Positions 33,168 through 40,856 of a stretch of DNA of 64,000 nucleotides are shown in pieces. Positions within the stretch are counted from its first letter, which is position 1. The number at the start of each line of letters is the position of its first letter. A program made the position numbers and the translations under genes. The notes under the pieces were generated by a model. It was not told the DNA's origin and ran no database searches. It was given only the letters and a program-made list of their open reading frames with translations. This DNA comes from Hymenobacter mellowenesis (GTDB lineage: Bacteria; Bacteroidota; Bacteroidia; Cytophagales; Hymenobacteraceae), in contig NZ_JAUQSX010000013.1 of the NCBI RefSeq assembly GCF_030581005.1, positions 62,001 through 126,000 of the forward strand, written 5' to 3'.

Positions 33168-33554
33168 ATGCCACACCAAGGCGAAATCCTGCAAGAAGCC
33201 ATCAAAAACAGTGGTATTTCAATCACGCGTATTGTCGATGAGATGGGCATTACACGTCCTACTATCTATCGTAAATTCAAAGAAGAGACAGTTGATTACA
33301 ACTTCGTAAAGCGAATTGGTGATATTATAAATCACGACTTTTCAAATGACTTTACATCTGTTCAACAATCAGCTTTGCCATTTGTAACATCTGCACAAAA
33401 ACCTATTGTTACAAGTGTCGTTACATCTCGTGTAACACAACCGCAATCAATTGATACTGACCCTTCCAAACAGCTTTTATTACTCCAATCAAAGTACATA
33501 GCCTTATTGGAGGCCTACAACGAGCTTTTGCTGAAAGTGTATGGGCCGAAGTGA
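33168..33554 (+). CDS. AT-rich helix-turn-helix DNA-binding protein
   Basis: 128 residues. An N-terminal HTH spans about 1-60: 'ILQEAIKNSGISITRIVDEM' then 'GITRPTIYRKFKEE', with the recognition helix near 'TRPTIYRKF', followed by 'FVKRIGDIINHDFSNDF'. A Val/Thr/Ser-rich segment with repeated VTS (about 70-92) follows, then a C-terminal helical, Leu-rich stretch ('QLLLLQSKYIALLEAYNELL') that could dimerise as a coiled coil. Codon use is AT-rich, unlike nearly every other gene in the window. ATG 33168 follows the promoter. The stop is 6 bases before a perfect parS. It may regulate itself through TGTTACA sites; a mobile origin is possible. Confidence 0.75.
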   Translation: MPHQGEILQEAIKNSGISITRIVDEMGITRPTIYRKFKEETVDYNFVKRIGDIINHDFSNDFTSVQQSALPFVTSAQKPIVTSVVTSRVTQPQSIDTDPSKQLLLLQSKYIALLEAYNELLLKVYGPK

Positions 33555-33560
33555 CAAAAA

Positions 33561-33576
33561 TGTTCCACGTGAAACA
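33561..33576. other. parS site (ParB-binding), perfect match
   Basis: TGTTCCACGTGAAACA matches the bacterial parS consensus TGTTNCACGTGAAACA at all 16 positions. It lies in the gap between the HTH gene and the DUF721/recF pair, about 27 kb from the candidate oriC, where parS sites are expected. parA and parB are not in the window. The interval 33577-33768 has no supported gene. Confidence 0.85.
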
Positions 33577-33768
33577 TTTTTGTCCGTTTATTTACCCAGC
33601 GATGAATAGGATACAAAATGAGCACTAGGCGCTGAACATTGACACACAATCAAGATTGAGGCCAGCCAACACAAAGACATTCGTGACTGCCTAGTTCTAA
33701 GGAATGGCTTGAGTAGAATACCGCTAATAACAGGAAGCGTAAAGAGCCGGCCTGAAACAGATAAGCTA

Positions 33769-34077
33769 TTAAAGGAAGATAACCTCTTTAATAACCGTTT
33801 CGCCAACCTCGGCATTGATAAGCTCCGCCACCCGAGTCTTTGCCATGAGGAGTTCGTGTTTGAGTGGGGCAGAGGTAAGTCGAACAAAAAGCCGACCTTG
33901 ATTAACATAAACCTCTTTGGTTTTTAGAGCGACTGCTTTCCCCATCACCCGCTCCCAACTCGACACGACTGTTACCTCATTGAGCTTGCCCTGCAAGCGG
34001 TAGGCTTTCACTAACGCTTCGAGTCCTTCCTTAAGAGAAATGTCACCGGAACGAGAAGGGGAAGAAGGCTTTTTCAC
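33769..34077 (-). CDS. DUF721 (DciA-like) protein
   Basis: 102 residues, GTG start. It matches DUF721: 'SLKEGLEALVKAYRLQGKLNEVTVVSSWERVMGKAVALKT' followed by 'GRLFVRLTSAPLKHELLMAKTRVAELIN'. DUF721 includes DciA, the replicative-helicase loader of bacteria without DnaC or DnaI. The Trp in 'SSWERVMG' and the C-terminal 'L..ELLMAK..' helix are the conserved parts. It is directly downstream of recF on the same strand with a 72-base gap, a frequent pairing in Bacteroidota. A helicase-loading role is inferred from the family. Confidence 0.85.
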   Translation of the reverse strand: MKKPSSPSRSGDISLKEGLEALVKAYRLQGKLNEVTVVSSWERVMGKAVALKTKEVYVNQGRLFVRLTSAPLKHELLMAKTRVAELINAEVGETVIKEVIFL

Positions 34078-34149
34078 TGGGTCGGATGGGGCAAGCCGAA
34101 GGCACTATTTTGCATGCCTTCGGAAAGCCACAAAGGTACCGTCGGTAAA

Positions 34150-35262
34150 CTAGACTGGCGCAACGGTACCGTTTTGGACCCGGAAACGAATGATAGGAAT
34201 AGCAACCCGGGCAAGCGCCTGGTCGGTACGCTCCAGATTGGTGTCGGTGAGAAAAACCTGGCCGAAGATTTCGTCGGCCACAAGTTCAAGCAGGCGGGCA
34301 ATGCGCTTGTCGTCGAGACGGTCGAAGATGTCGTCAAGCAGCAGCAACGGCTTGTGCTGCTGCTTGGCAGCCAGCATCTCAAACTGCGCCAACTTGAGCG
34401 CAATAGCAAACGACTTCTGCTGGCCCTGGGAAGCGTGGCTCTTTACTGGCATGTCTTCCATCAGAAAGATAAAATCGTCGCGGTGCGAGCCGGTGGTACT
34501 GCGTTGCAAAGCAAAATCGCGCCGCTCGTTTTGTCGAAGCAGTTGCGCAAAGTCGGTGCCGAGCAATTGGCTCTTGTAGGTGAGCGTAACAAATTCCCGT
34601 CCATCAGCCAACTGCTGATAGTGCCGTTGGAAGATGGGTACGTACTCGGCCAGGAAAGCTTCGCGTAGCTGAGTGAGCTGCTGGCCCAGAGGAGCTAGCT
34701 GTTCATCAAGGGCCAGCAAGTAGTCGCGGTCGAATCCATGGGAGGGACGGTCGCCTTGCTTCAGCACGGCATTGCGCTGGCGCAACAAGGCATTGTAGGA
34801 AATGAGAATTTCCAGAAACTCATGGTCTAGTTGCGACATGAAACTGTCGAAATACTTGCGGCGCTCCTCGCTGCCTTGGCGAATGAGGTCAGTGTCGTAG
34901 GGCGAAATCAGGACGGCGGGGTAGCGACCAATGTGGTCAGCCATGCGCTCATAGGCCTGCTTGTTGTGCGTGAGTGTCTTTTTCTGGCCCTGGCGCAGGC
35001 TTACTTGAATGGTTTCGGGACTGGTTGGTAATTCTGATGAAAAAACACCCTTAACTACAAAGAAATCAGCGCCTTGCTTAACGCAAAGGGTATCGGATGA
35101 TGTTATGGCGCTCTTAGTCAGCGACAAATAGTGAATGGCGTCCAGCAGATTGGTTTTCCCGCTGCCATTGTCGCCAATGAAGCAATTGAGGCCGGGGCTG
35201 AGACGCAGGGCGGCATCGTCGTAATTTTTAAAAAAGAGCAGCTGCAGGGAGTCAAGGGTCAT
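34150..35262 (-). CDS. recF: DNA replication and repair protein RecF
   Basis: 370 residues from ATG 35262. SMC-like ATPase: Walker A GDNGSGKTN (30-38), signature 'SQGQQKSFAIALKLAQ' and Walker B 'PLLLLDDIFDRLDD' near the C-terminus. With RecO and RecR it loads RecA at single-strand gaps. ATG 35262 is preferred over the upstream frame to 35307 because RecF normally begins about 8-10 residues before its first beta strand ('LQLLFFKNYDDAALRL'). It is divergent from pdhA with a 74-base shared promoter region and followed by DUF721. Confidence 0.95.
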   Translation of the reverse strand: MTLDSLQLLFFKNYDDAALRLSPGLNCFIGDNGSGKTNLLDAIHYLSLTKSAITSSDTLCVKQGADFFVVKGVFSSELPTSPETIQVSLRQGQKKTLTHNKQAYERMADHIGRYPAVLISPYDTDLIRQGSEERRKYFDSFMSQLDHEFLEILISYNALLRQRNAVLKQGDRPSHGFDRDYLLALDEQLAPLGQQLTQLREAFLAEYVPIFQRHYQQLADGREFVTLTYKSQLLGTDFAQLLRQNERRDFALQRSTTGSHRDDFIFLMEDMPVKSHASQGQQKSFAIALKLAQFEMLAAKQQHKPLLLLDDIFDRLDDKRIARLLELVADEIFGQVFLTDTNLERTDQALARVAIPIIRFRVQNGTVAPV

Positions 35263-35336
35263 AGGGTTCGGTATTGCCAGCTCTTTTACGTAATTTCGCC
35301 CTCCCAACGCGAAATATTCTTTTCCTCAAACGTGCT

Positions 35337-36503
35337 ATGGCGGATACGAAAGTAAAAGCGGCTTCTAAAAAAACGACGGCGACCAATGGCGCAGCAGCCA
35401 AAGGCAACAGCAAAGCCGCTGCCACCAAGAAACAGCCCGACCCGGTGATGCCGGGCACCGACGCGCCCGCCCTGGCCGCGTCGGGCACGGACCTTTCCAA
35501 GCAGGCGAAAGCCGGGACCAACTTCCCGAAGGAAACCTACCTGCAGTGGTACGAGCAGATGCAGCTCATGCGCAAGTTTGAGGACAAGGCCGGCCAGCTC
35601 TACGGCCAGCAAAAAATCAAGGGCTTCTGCCACCTCTACATCGGCCAGGAGGCCTGCGTAGCGGGCGCGGTGTCGGCGCTGGAGAAGGGTGATAAATACA
35701 TCACCGCTTACCGCGACCACGCCCACCCGCTGGCGCTGGGCACCTCGCCCAATGCCGTGATGGCCGAGCTGTTTGCCAAAGCCACCGGTTGCTCGAAAGG
35801 CAAAGGCGGCTCGATGCACATGTTCGACAAGGAAGTGGGTTTCATGGGCGGCCACGGCATCGTGGGCGGCCAGGTGCCAATGGGCGCGGGCATTGCCTTC
35901 GCCGAGAAATATAACAAGACGGGCAAGCTCTGCATTTGCTACATGGGCGACGGCGCCGTGCGCCAGGGCGCCCTGCACGAAGCCTTCAACATGGCTATGC
36001 TGTGGAAGCTGCCGGTCATCTTCGTCATTGAGAACAACGGCTACGCCATGGGCACGTCGGTGCAGCGCACCTCGAACGTCACCGACCTCTACAAAATTGG
36101 CCTGAGCTACGACATGCCCTCCGAGCCGGTGAACGGCATGCGCGTGGAAGACGTGCACGAGGCCGTGGCCCGCGCCGCTGAGCGCGCCCGCGCCGGCGAA
36201 GGCCCCACGCTGCTCGAGTTCAAGACCTACCGCTACAAGGGCCACTCGATGAGCGACCCGGCCAAGTACCGCACCAAGGAAGAGCTGGAAGACTACCGCC
36301 ACCGCGACGCCATTGAGGGCGTGCGTCACACCATCCTGAGCCAGAATATGGCCACGGAAGCTGACCTCGAAGCTATCGACGAGAAAATCAAAGGCCAGGT
36401 GCAGGAGTCGGTTGATTTCGCCGAAACCTCGCCCTTCCCCACGCCGGATGAGCTTTACAAGGACGTGTACGTGCAGGCCGACTATCCTTACATTCACGAC
36501 TAA
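35337..36503 (+). CDS. pdhA: Pyruvate dehydrogenase E1 component, alpha subunit
   Basis: 388 residues. The catalytic domain begins near residue 62 ('TYLQWYEQMQLMRKFEDKAG'). The thiamine-diphosphate motif runs GDGAVRQGALHEAFN (about 203-217) to IENN (about 231). The conserved 'YRDHAHPLALG' and 'HMFDKEVGFMGGHGIVGGQ' blocks are present, as is the phosphorylation-loop-like 'YRYKGHSMSDPAKYR'. It decarboxylates pyruvate as an alpha2beta2 E1 with PdhB. The first ~60 residues are a Lys/Ala/Thr-rich extension (AAAKGNSKAAATKK) of unclear use. ATG 35337 is used. pdhB is not adjacent. Confidence 0.94.
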   Translation: MADTKVKAASKKTTATNGAAAKGNSKAAATKKQPDPVMPGTDAPALAASGTDLSKQAKAGTNFPKETYLQWYEQMQLMRKFEDKAGQLYGQQKIKGFCHLYIGQEACVAGAVSALEKGDKYITAYRDHAHPLALGTSPNAVMAELFAKATGCSKGKGGSMHMFDKEVGFMGGHGIVGGQVPMGAGIAFAEKYNKTGKLCICYMGDGAVRQGALHEAFNMAMLWKLPVIFVIENNGYAMGTSVQRTSNVTDLYKIGLSYDMPSEPVNGMRVEDVHEAVARAAERARAGEGPTLLEFKTYRYKGHSMSDPAKYRTKEELEDYRHRDAIEGVRHTILSQNMATEADLEAIDEKIKGQVQESVDFAETSPFPTPDELYKDVYVQADYPYIHD

Positions 36504-36538
36504 ACGGACAAATCTGTCGGCTACTGATAATTAGCTGT

Positions 36539-36546
36539 TAACTTTG
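36539..36546 (+). promoter_or_regulatory. Bacteroidota -7 element (TAacTTTG)
   Basis: TAACTTTG, an exact TAnnTTTG match, about 70 bases before the TPR gene. The leader it would produce contains a GCTAGCAGCT-rich repeat (36580-36611) related to 59083-59180. Confidence 0.45.
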
Positions 36547-36618
36547 ACGGATTCCGACCATTCTGATTTTAAATAAAAGGCTAGCAGCTGAGAGCAAATA
36601 GCTAGCAGCTTCTCTTAT

Positions 36619-37398
36619 ATGTCGAAGATTCCTTACACTGGTAAAAGCCAGCAGGCCCAGCAGAACCGCCAGGGGCAGCAAGTAACCCAGAACGTGCCGG
36701 TCGACCCGCTGGCCCCGGCCGAGAACCTCGCCCCCGAAAATCCGCTGCTGGAAGACCCGGACGCCCTGGCGGCCCGTTTGGCCGAGTCGGAAGATTTCGT
36801 GCGCAACAACCGCAACGTGCTACTGACCATTCTGGCGGTGGTGGTGTTGGCGGTGGTGGGCGGCTTCGGCTACTACACCTGGCGCAACCAGCAGGACGAA
36901 AAGGCCCAGGCCATGATGTTCCGCGCGGTGAGCAACTGGGAGTCTGACTCGCTGAACCAAGCCGTGAAAGGCGATGGCAAAGCGCCCGGCCTGGTGACCG
37001 TGGCCAACGAGTACGGTAGCACCAAAGCCGGCAACCTGGCCAACTTCTACGCCGGTGTGGCTTCGCTGAAGCAGGGTAAGTTCAAGGAAGCCCTCGACTA
37101 CCTCGAAGATTTCAGCTCCGACGACTACCTGGTGCAGAGCCGGGCCTACGCGCTGATGGGCGACGCCCAGCTGGAGCTCAACAAGCCCAAAGAAGCCGCC
37201 GACCTCTACGCCAAAGCCGCCGACCACAACGCCAACGAGTACTTCTCGCCCGGCTACCTGCTGAAAGAAGGCACGGCCCGCGAAATTGCCGGTGACAACG
37301 ACGGTGCCGTGAAAGCCTACGACCGCATCATCACCGAGTATCCCACGGCCCAGGAAGTAGCCGAAGCCCGCCAGTATAAAGCCAAGCTGGACAAATAA
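36619..37398 (+). CDS. Membrane-anchored tetratricopeptide-repeat protein (YfgM-like)
   Basis: 259 residues. A Gln/Asn-rich cytoplasmic N-terminus (1-62) precedes one transmembrane segment (about 67-87, 'VLLTILAVVVLAVVGGFGYY') and a periplasmic region with TPR-type helices ('ANFYAGVASLKQGKFKEALDYL', 'AYALMGDAQLELNKPKEAADLYAKAADH'). The layout matches YfgM-like proteins, which work with the PpiD/Sec-translocon chaperones. A SurA/PpiD-like protein is encoded at 43969. ATG 36619 is preceded by an AGCT-rich repeat. Good confidence for the fold, moderate for the role. Confidence 0.85.
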   Translation: MSKIPYTGKSQQAQQNRQGQQVTQNVPVDPLAPAENLAPENPLLEDPDALAARLAESEDFVRNNRNVLLTILAVVVLAVVGGFGYYTWRNQQDEKAQAMMFRAVSNWESDSLNQAVKGDGKAPGLVTVANEYGSTKAGNLANFYAGVASLKQGKFKEALDYLEDFSSDDYLVQSRAYALMGDAQLELNKPKEAADLYAKAADHNANEYFSPGYLLKEGTAREIAGDNDGAVKAYDRIITEYPTAQEVAEARQYKAKLDK

Positions 37399-37427
37399 GC
37401 TTCTGCTGCGCCCGAATGACAAGCATC

Positions 37428-37467
37428 AAATTGCGCTTCCTCTAAGTTGAGGAGGCGCAATTTTTTT
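37428..37467 (+). terminator. Terminator after the TPR gene
   Basis: AAATTGCGCTTCCTC (37428-37442) pairs with GAGGAGGCGCAATTT (37449-37463), followed by a T-run to 37467. Confidence 0.9.
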
Positions 37468-37554
37468 ATTGCGTGGTACCAAACCTTTGCGGCAGCCGGT
37501 CTTTTCAAGCATGGGCGGCGCTGACCAACTTACTATTCAGACCAACGACACGAC

Positions 37555-38031
37555 ATGGCAACTGCTTTGCAAAACCTGAGCGACTACGACGCTTCAACTT
37601 TTATTGACATCAGCGAAAAGCGGTTTGGGCTGGTGGTAGCCGACTGGAACCGCGAGATAACCGACATCCTGAGCGCCGGAGCGTACGAAACACTGCTCAA
37701 GCACGGTGCTAAGGCCGACAACATCTTCCGCAACGCCGTGCCCGGCAGCTTCGAGCTGACGCTAGGAGCCCAGTTTCTGGCGCAGCACGAGGAGATAGAT
37801 GCAGTGATTTGCCTAGGTGTGGTGATTCAGGGTGAAACCAAGCACGACGACTACATCTGCCACGCCGTGGCGCAGGGCGTTACCAACGTGGCGTTGAAGT
37901 TCAACAAGCCGGTCATTTTTGGGCTTGTCACGACCAACACCCTGGAGCAGGCTTGGGACCGAGCCGGCGGCAAGCACGGCAATAAGGGCGTGGAAGCTGC
38001 CGTGGCGGCCATTCAAATGCTGGGGTTTTAG
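37555..38031 (+). CDS. ribH: 6,7-dimethyl-8-ribityllumazine synthase
   Basis: 158 residues. Lumazine synthase signatures: 'VPGSFELTLGAQFLA' (63-77), 'GVVIQGETKHDDYICHAVAQG' with catalytic His, and C-terminal 'GNKGVEAAVAAIQML'. It catalyses the next-to-last step of riboflavin synthesis, condensing an aminopyrimidine with a four-carbon phosphate, and usually assembles as a pentamer or 60-mer. It has its own promoter region after the TPR terminator; no other rib gene is nearby. Confidence 0.96.
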   Translation: MATALQNLSDYDASTFIDISEKRFGLVVADWNREITDILSAGAYETLLKHGAKADNIFRNAVPGSFELTLGAQFLAQHEEIDAVICLGVVIQGETKHDDYICHAVAQGVTNVALKFNKPVIFGLVTTNTLEQAWDRAGGKHGNKGVEAAVAAIQMLGF

Positions 38032-38060
38032 CCAGGCAAGGAAAAGCGGCCCGAACCGCG

Positions 38061-38068
38061 TAACTTTG
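38061..38068 (+). promoter_or_regulatory. Bacteroidota -7 element (TAacTTTG) upstream of the DksA-like gene
   Basis: TAACTTTG, exact match to TAnnTTTG. It would give a leader of about 140 bases for the gene at 38216. Confidence 0.45.
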
Positions 38069-38215
38069 CACCCGCAAAATGAGGCCTGCAACGGCTTTAA
38101 GCCAAGGGGGTAGGCATTTTCAAGCGCTACTAAACCATTTAGCTTCCCGAAGCGTTGCCGCTACACCACGGGTAGCAATTTCTTAACATACTTCGCAGTC
38201 TTTTTTACCCATTCG

Positions 38216-38599
38216 ATGAACGACGACAACATTCGCTATTCCCGGGAGGACTTGAACGAGTTCGACCAGATTATTCAGGAAAAACTGACGGCGGCCCGCA
38301 AGGAGTTGTCGTTCATCAAGGAAACCCTGAACCGCAGCAACGACTCCGGCACCGACACCACGGCCTCGTCGGCCAAGGTACTGGAAGACGGCGCCGACAC
38401 GGCCGAGAAAGAAAGCATGAACCAGTTGGCCTCGCGCCAGATGAAGTTCATTCAGCAGCTCGAAAACGCCCAGGTCCGCATCAAAAACGGCACCTATGGC
38501 GTGTGCATCGGCACGGGCAAGCTCATCCCCAAGGAGCGCCTGCGGGCCGTGCCCCACACCCAGCACTCGATTGAAGCCAAAATGGCGCGGCGCGACTAG
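38216..38599 (+). CDS. DksA/TraR family protein lacking the zinc cysteines
   Basis: 127 residues. A coiled-coil N-terminal half ('DLNEFDQIIQEKLTAARKEL') contains the usual acidic segment, and the C-terminal half has the DksA pattern 'RIKNGTYGVCIGTGKLIPKE' then 'RLRAVPHTQHSIEAK'. Of the four zinc cysteines only one is present (Cys in 'YGVCIGTG'), so no normal zinc finger. This Cys-poor form is common in Bacteroidota. DksA binds the RNA polymerase secondary channel and works with ppGpp. The exact partner here is unknown. Confidence 0.88.
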   Translation: MNDDNIRYSREDLNEFDQIIQEKLTAARKELSFIKETLNRSNDSGTDTTASSAKVLEDGADTAEKESMNQLASRQMKFIQQLENAQVRIKNGTYGVCIGTGKLIPKERLRAVPHTQHSIEAKMARRD

Positions 38600-38615
38600 C
38601 CAGCCAACTTTTTTT

Positions 38616-38714
38616 GGAAGTCGGTACGGCATAGCCGGCAGTTAGAATTTTATTCGGGTTGATGACGTTGACCCGCTTCTGACTGCCGGCTACTTCGTGC
38701 CGACTCCTTTTTTT
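38616..38714 (+). terminator. Large nested hairpin with T-run
   Basis: Outer arms 38616-38647 and 38677-38707 are nearly complementary; an inner CGGGT...ACCCG stem (38655-38675) is nested between them, and a T-run follows (38708-38714). It is placed between the DksA-like gene and the pseudouridine synthase. The size is more than a simple terminator needs, and it may be a repeat element acting as one. Confidence 0.7.
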
Positions 38715-38755
38715 AACCAGTACCGTAGCGATACGGCACGCAAATTTTTCTCCCC

Positions 38756-40747
38756 ATGGGCAAGAAACATTTCTCCGATAATAACAGCAACAAGGCGGAC
38801 CGTCGCGGCGGCCGCCCCAGCACGGGCGGTCCCGGCGGCTTCGGCAACAGCGCCGGCCGCAGCAACGAACGCGGCGGCTCCGAGCGCGGTAGCTACGGCA
38901 GTGACCGTGGCGGCAACAGCCGCGGCGGTGAGCGCCCGGCCTACGGCAATGGCCGCCCGGCCAGCAACGGTGCCTTCGGGCGCCCCGCTACCAACGGCGC
39001 CTTTGGCCGTCCTTCGGGCGGAGCCTTTGGCGGCGGTAAGAAATTTGAGGGCGGCGAAAAGCGCCCGTATGGCAGCAGCTACGGCGGCGGCCAGCGCGAA
39101 GGCGGCAGCGGCTTCGGTGGCGGCAAAAGCTTTGGCAATGACCGTCCCTTCGAGCGCCGCGATGAGCGTCCCCGCCTGGGCAAGGAGCAGCGCACCGGCA
39201 CCAGCTACGGCCGCACCGCCGAACCGCGCCCCGAGCGCAGCAGCTTTGGCGGCGCCCGCGACGAGCGCCGTGGTTCGGCGCCTGAACCGCGCCCCATCCG
39301 CGAGTATCAGCCCAAGGAAAACTGGAGCGGCCAGCCCTACCGCCGCGACGGCGAGAAGGCCGTGCCCCGCGGCCAGCCCGGCGAGCGCAACCGCAAATTC
39401 CAGAAGCAAAACCCCAATGAGGATGCCGAAAGCCGCGCCCCGCGCGTCGGCGGCAGCTTTGGCCGCAGCACGCCCCGCGAGCCCGAGAACTTTGACCGTA
39501 ACGCCGACCGCGGCGAGGAACGGGGCCCGAACCGGCCCATCCGCGCCGCCCGCCCGTTTGTGGCAGAGCCGCCCCAGCCCCGCGAGGAGCGCAACGACCG
39601 CCGCGATGCCAACATCGAGCGCGCCAACGCTGGCGACGCCGACTACCGCGCCGACCAGGCCGCGTTTGGCCGGAAGTTCACGCCCGGCGCCTTTGGTCGC
39701 CGCGATGGTGCGCCCGGTAGCCGCAGCACCGGTGAGCGCCCCGGCGGCTACGAGAAGCGCAGTACCGAGCGCTGGACGCCCGCGCCCGGCAGCTTTGCCG
39801 AGCGCCGCGAGGCCCTGAAAGCAGCCGAGCGCAGCGTGCGCCGCTCGGGCACTGGCTATGGCGCCACGCCCGACAAGCCGCGTGCGGCCCGGCCCACCAC
39901 TCAGGAAAACCGCGCCGACAAGCCCAAGTATGGCGAGAAGCCTGGCGAAGCGCCCGACTACAAAAACCTGAAGCACTACGAGCAGGACAAAACCCGCGGC
40001 AACAAGCGTCGCCGTGAAGAGCTCGAAGACTTCGGTGCCGATGAAACGCGTCTGAACCGCTACATCGCTAACGCGGGCATCTGCTCGCGTCGGGAGGCCG
40101 ATACGCTGATTGCCGCCGGCGAAATCCGGGTGAACGGCGAGGTGGTGACGGAAATGGGCTACAAAGTGCAGCCTGAGGACACGGTGCAGTACGGCAAGAC
40201 CAACCTCAACCGCGAAAAGGCGGTGTACGTGCTGCTGAACAAGCCCAAGGACTTCATCACCACCACCGAAGACCCCGAAGGCCGCCGCACGGTGATGGAC
40301 TTGGTGGCCGGCGCTTCGAAGGAGCGCATCTTCCCGGTGGGCCGCCTCGACCGCAACACCACGGGCCTGCTGCTTTTCACCAACGACGGCGAAGTGGCCC
40401 AGAAGCTCTCGCACCCCTCGCACAAGAACAAGAAAATCTACCAGGTCGAACTCAGCCAGCCGCTTACGGAGGAAGACCTGCGCAAAATTTCGGAAGGCCT
40501 GGAGCTGGAAGACGGCAAAGCCGTGGTGGATGACGTGGCCGTAGTGGCCGGCAACGCGCACTTTGTGGGCATCGAAATCCACATTGGCCGCAACCGCATT
40601 GTGCGTCGCATTTTCGAGCACCTCGGCTACGAAGTGGTGGCGCTGGACCGCGTGCAGTACGCCGGCCTCACCAAGAAGGACCTGCCCCGCGGTAAGTGGC
40701 GCTTCCTGAGCGAGCAGGAGGTCATTCGGATGAAGTACTTCCTGTAA
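38756..40747 (+). CDS. Pseudouridine synthase (RluB/RsuA family) with long RG-rich N-terminal extension
   Basis: 663 residues. The catalytic part is the last ~240 residues: an S4 RNA-binding domain ('RLNRYIANAGICSRREADTL') and a pseudouridine synthase domain with the catalytic Asp in GRLDRNTTGLLLFTNDGE, ending 'GRNRIVRRIFEHLGYEVVAL'. The first ~420 residues are low complexity, rich in Gly, Arg, Ser, Asn, Glu and Pro (RGGSERGSYG, GRPSGGAFGGG, ERRDERP), resembling RGG-type disordered RNA-binding regions. The family modifies 23S rRNA uridines. The extension is long even compared with Bacteroidota homologues I know of. Confidence 0.92.
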   Translation: MGKKHFSDNNSNKADRRGGRPSTGGPGGFGNSAGRSNERGGSERGSYGSDRGGNSRGGERPAYGNGRPASNGAFGRPATNGAFGRPSGGAFGGGKKFEGGEKRPYGSSYGGGQREGGSGFGGGKSFGNDRPFERRDERPRLGKEQRTGTSYGRTAEPRPERSSFGGARDERRGSAPEPRPIREYQPKENWSGQPYRRDGEKAVPRGQPGERNRKFQKQNPNEDAESRAPRVGGSFGRSTPREPENFDRNADRGEERGPNRPIRAARPFVAEPPQPREERNDRRDANIERANAGDADYRADQAAFGRKFTPGAFGRRDGAPGSRSTGERPGGYEKRSTERWTPAPGSFAERREALKAAERSVRRSGTGYGATPDKPRAARPTTQENRADKPKYGEKPGEAPDYKNLKHYEQDKTRGNKRRREELEDFGADETRLNRYIANAGICSRREADTLIAAGEIRVNGEVVTEMGYKVQPEDTVQYGKTNLNREKAVYVLLNKPKDFITTTEDPEGRRTVMDLVAGASKERIFPVGRLDRNTTGLLLFTNDGEVAQKLSHPSHKNKKIYQVELSQPLTEEDLRKISEGLELEDGKAVVDDVAVVAGNAHFVGIEIHIGRNRIVRRIFEHLGYEVVALDRVQYAGLTKKDLPRGKWRFLSEQEVIRMKYFL

Positions 40748-40754
40748 GGCTTAT

Positions 40755-40834
40755 CAAGGGGTCAACTCACAGTTATGACTTGGGCAACTCATTACTATGA
40801 GTTGCCCAAGTCATAACTGTGAGTTGACCCCTTG
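40755..40834. repeat. Perfect 37-base inverted repeat
   Basis: Arms 40755-40791 and 40798-40834 are exact complements around a 6-base loop (TTACTA). The arms are not GC-biased and begin CAAGGGGTCAACTCACAGTT. It fills the gap between the pseudouridine synthase stop (40747) and the coaX ATG (40857). No second copy is in the window. It can act as a terminator-like hairpin but lacks a T-run. Confidence 0.9.
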
Positions 40835-40856
40835 CTTGCTTTCGCTAACTCCTAGC

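Noticed and set aside
33588..33908. Minus-strand frame of 106 codons between parS and recF
   Set aside because: Overlaps the better-supported DUF721 gene and has no recognisable features.
38880..39820. Repeated GC-rich segments as a CRISPR array or tandem repeat
   Set aside because: They are codon repeats for Gly/Arg/Ser-rich protein with no fixed-length repeat-spacer structure.
38690..40621. Long antisense frame of Ala-rich protein over the pseudouridine synthase gene
   Set aside because: Low-complexity RG-rich codons read backwards give Ala/Pro-rich frames; no family features.
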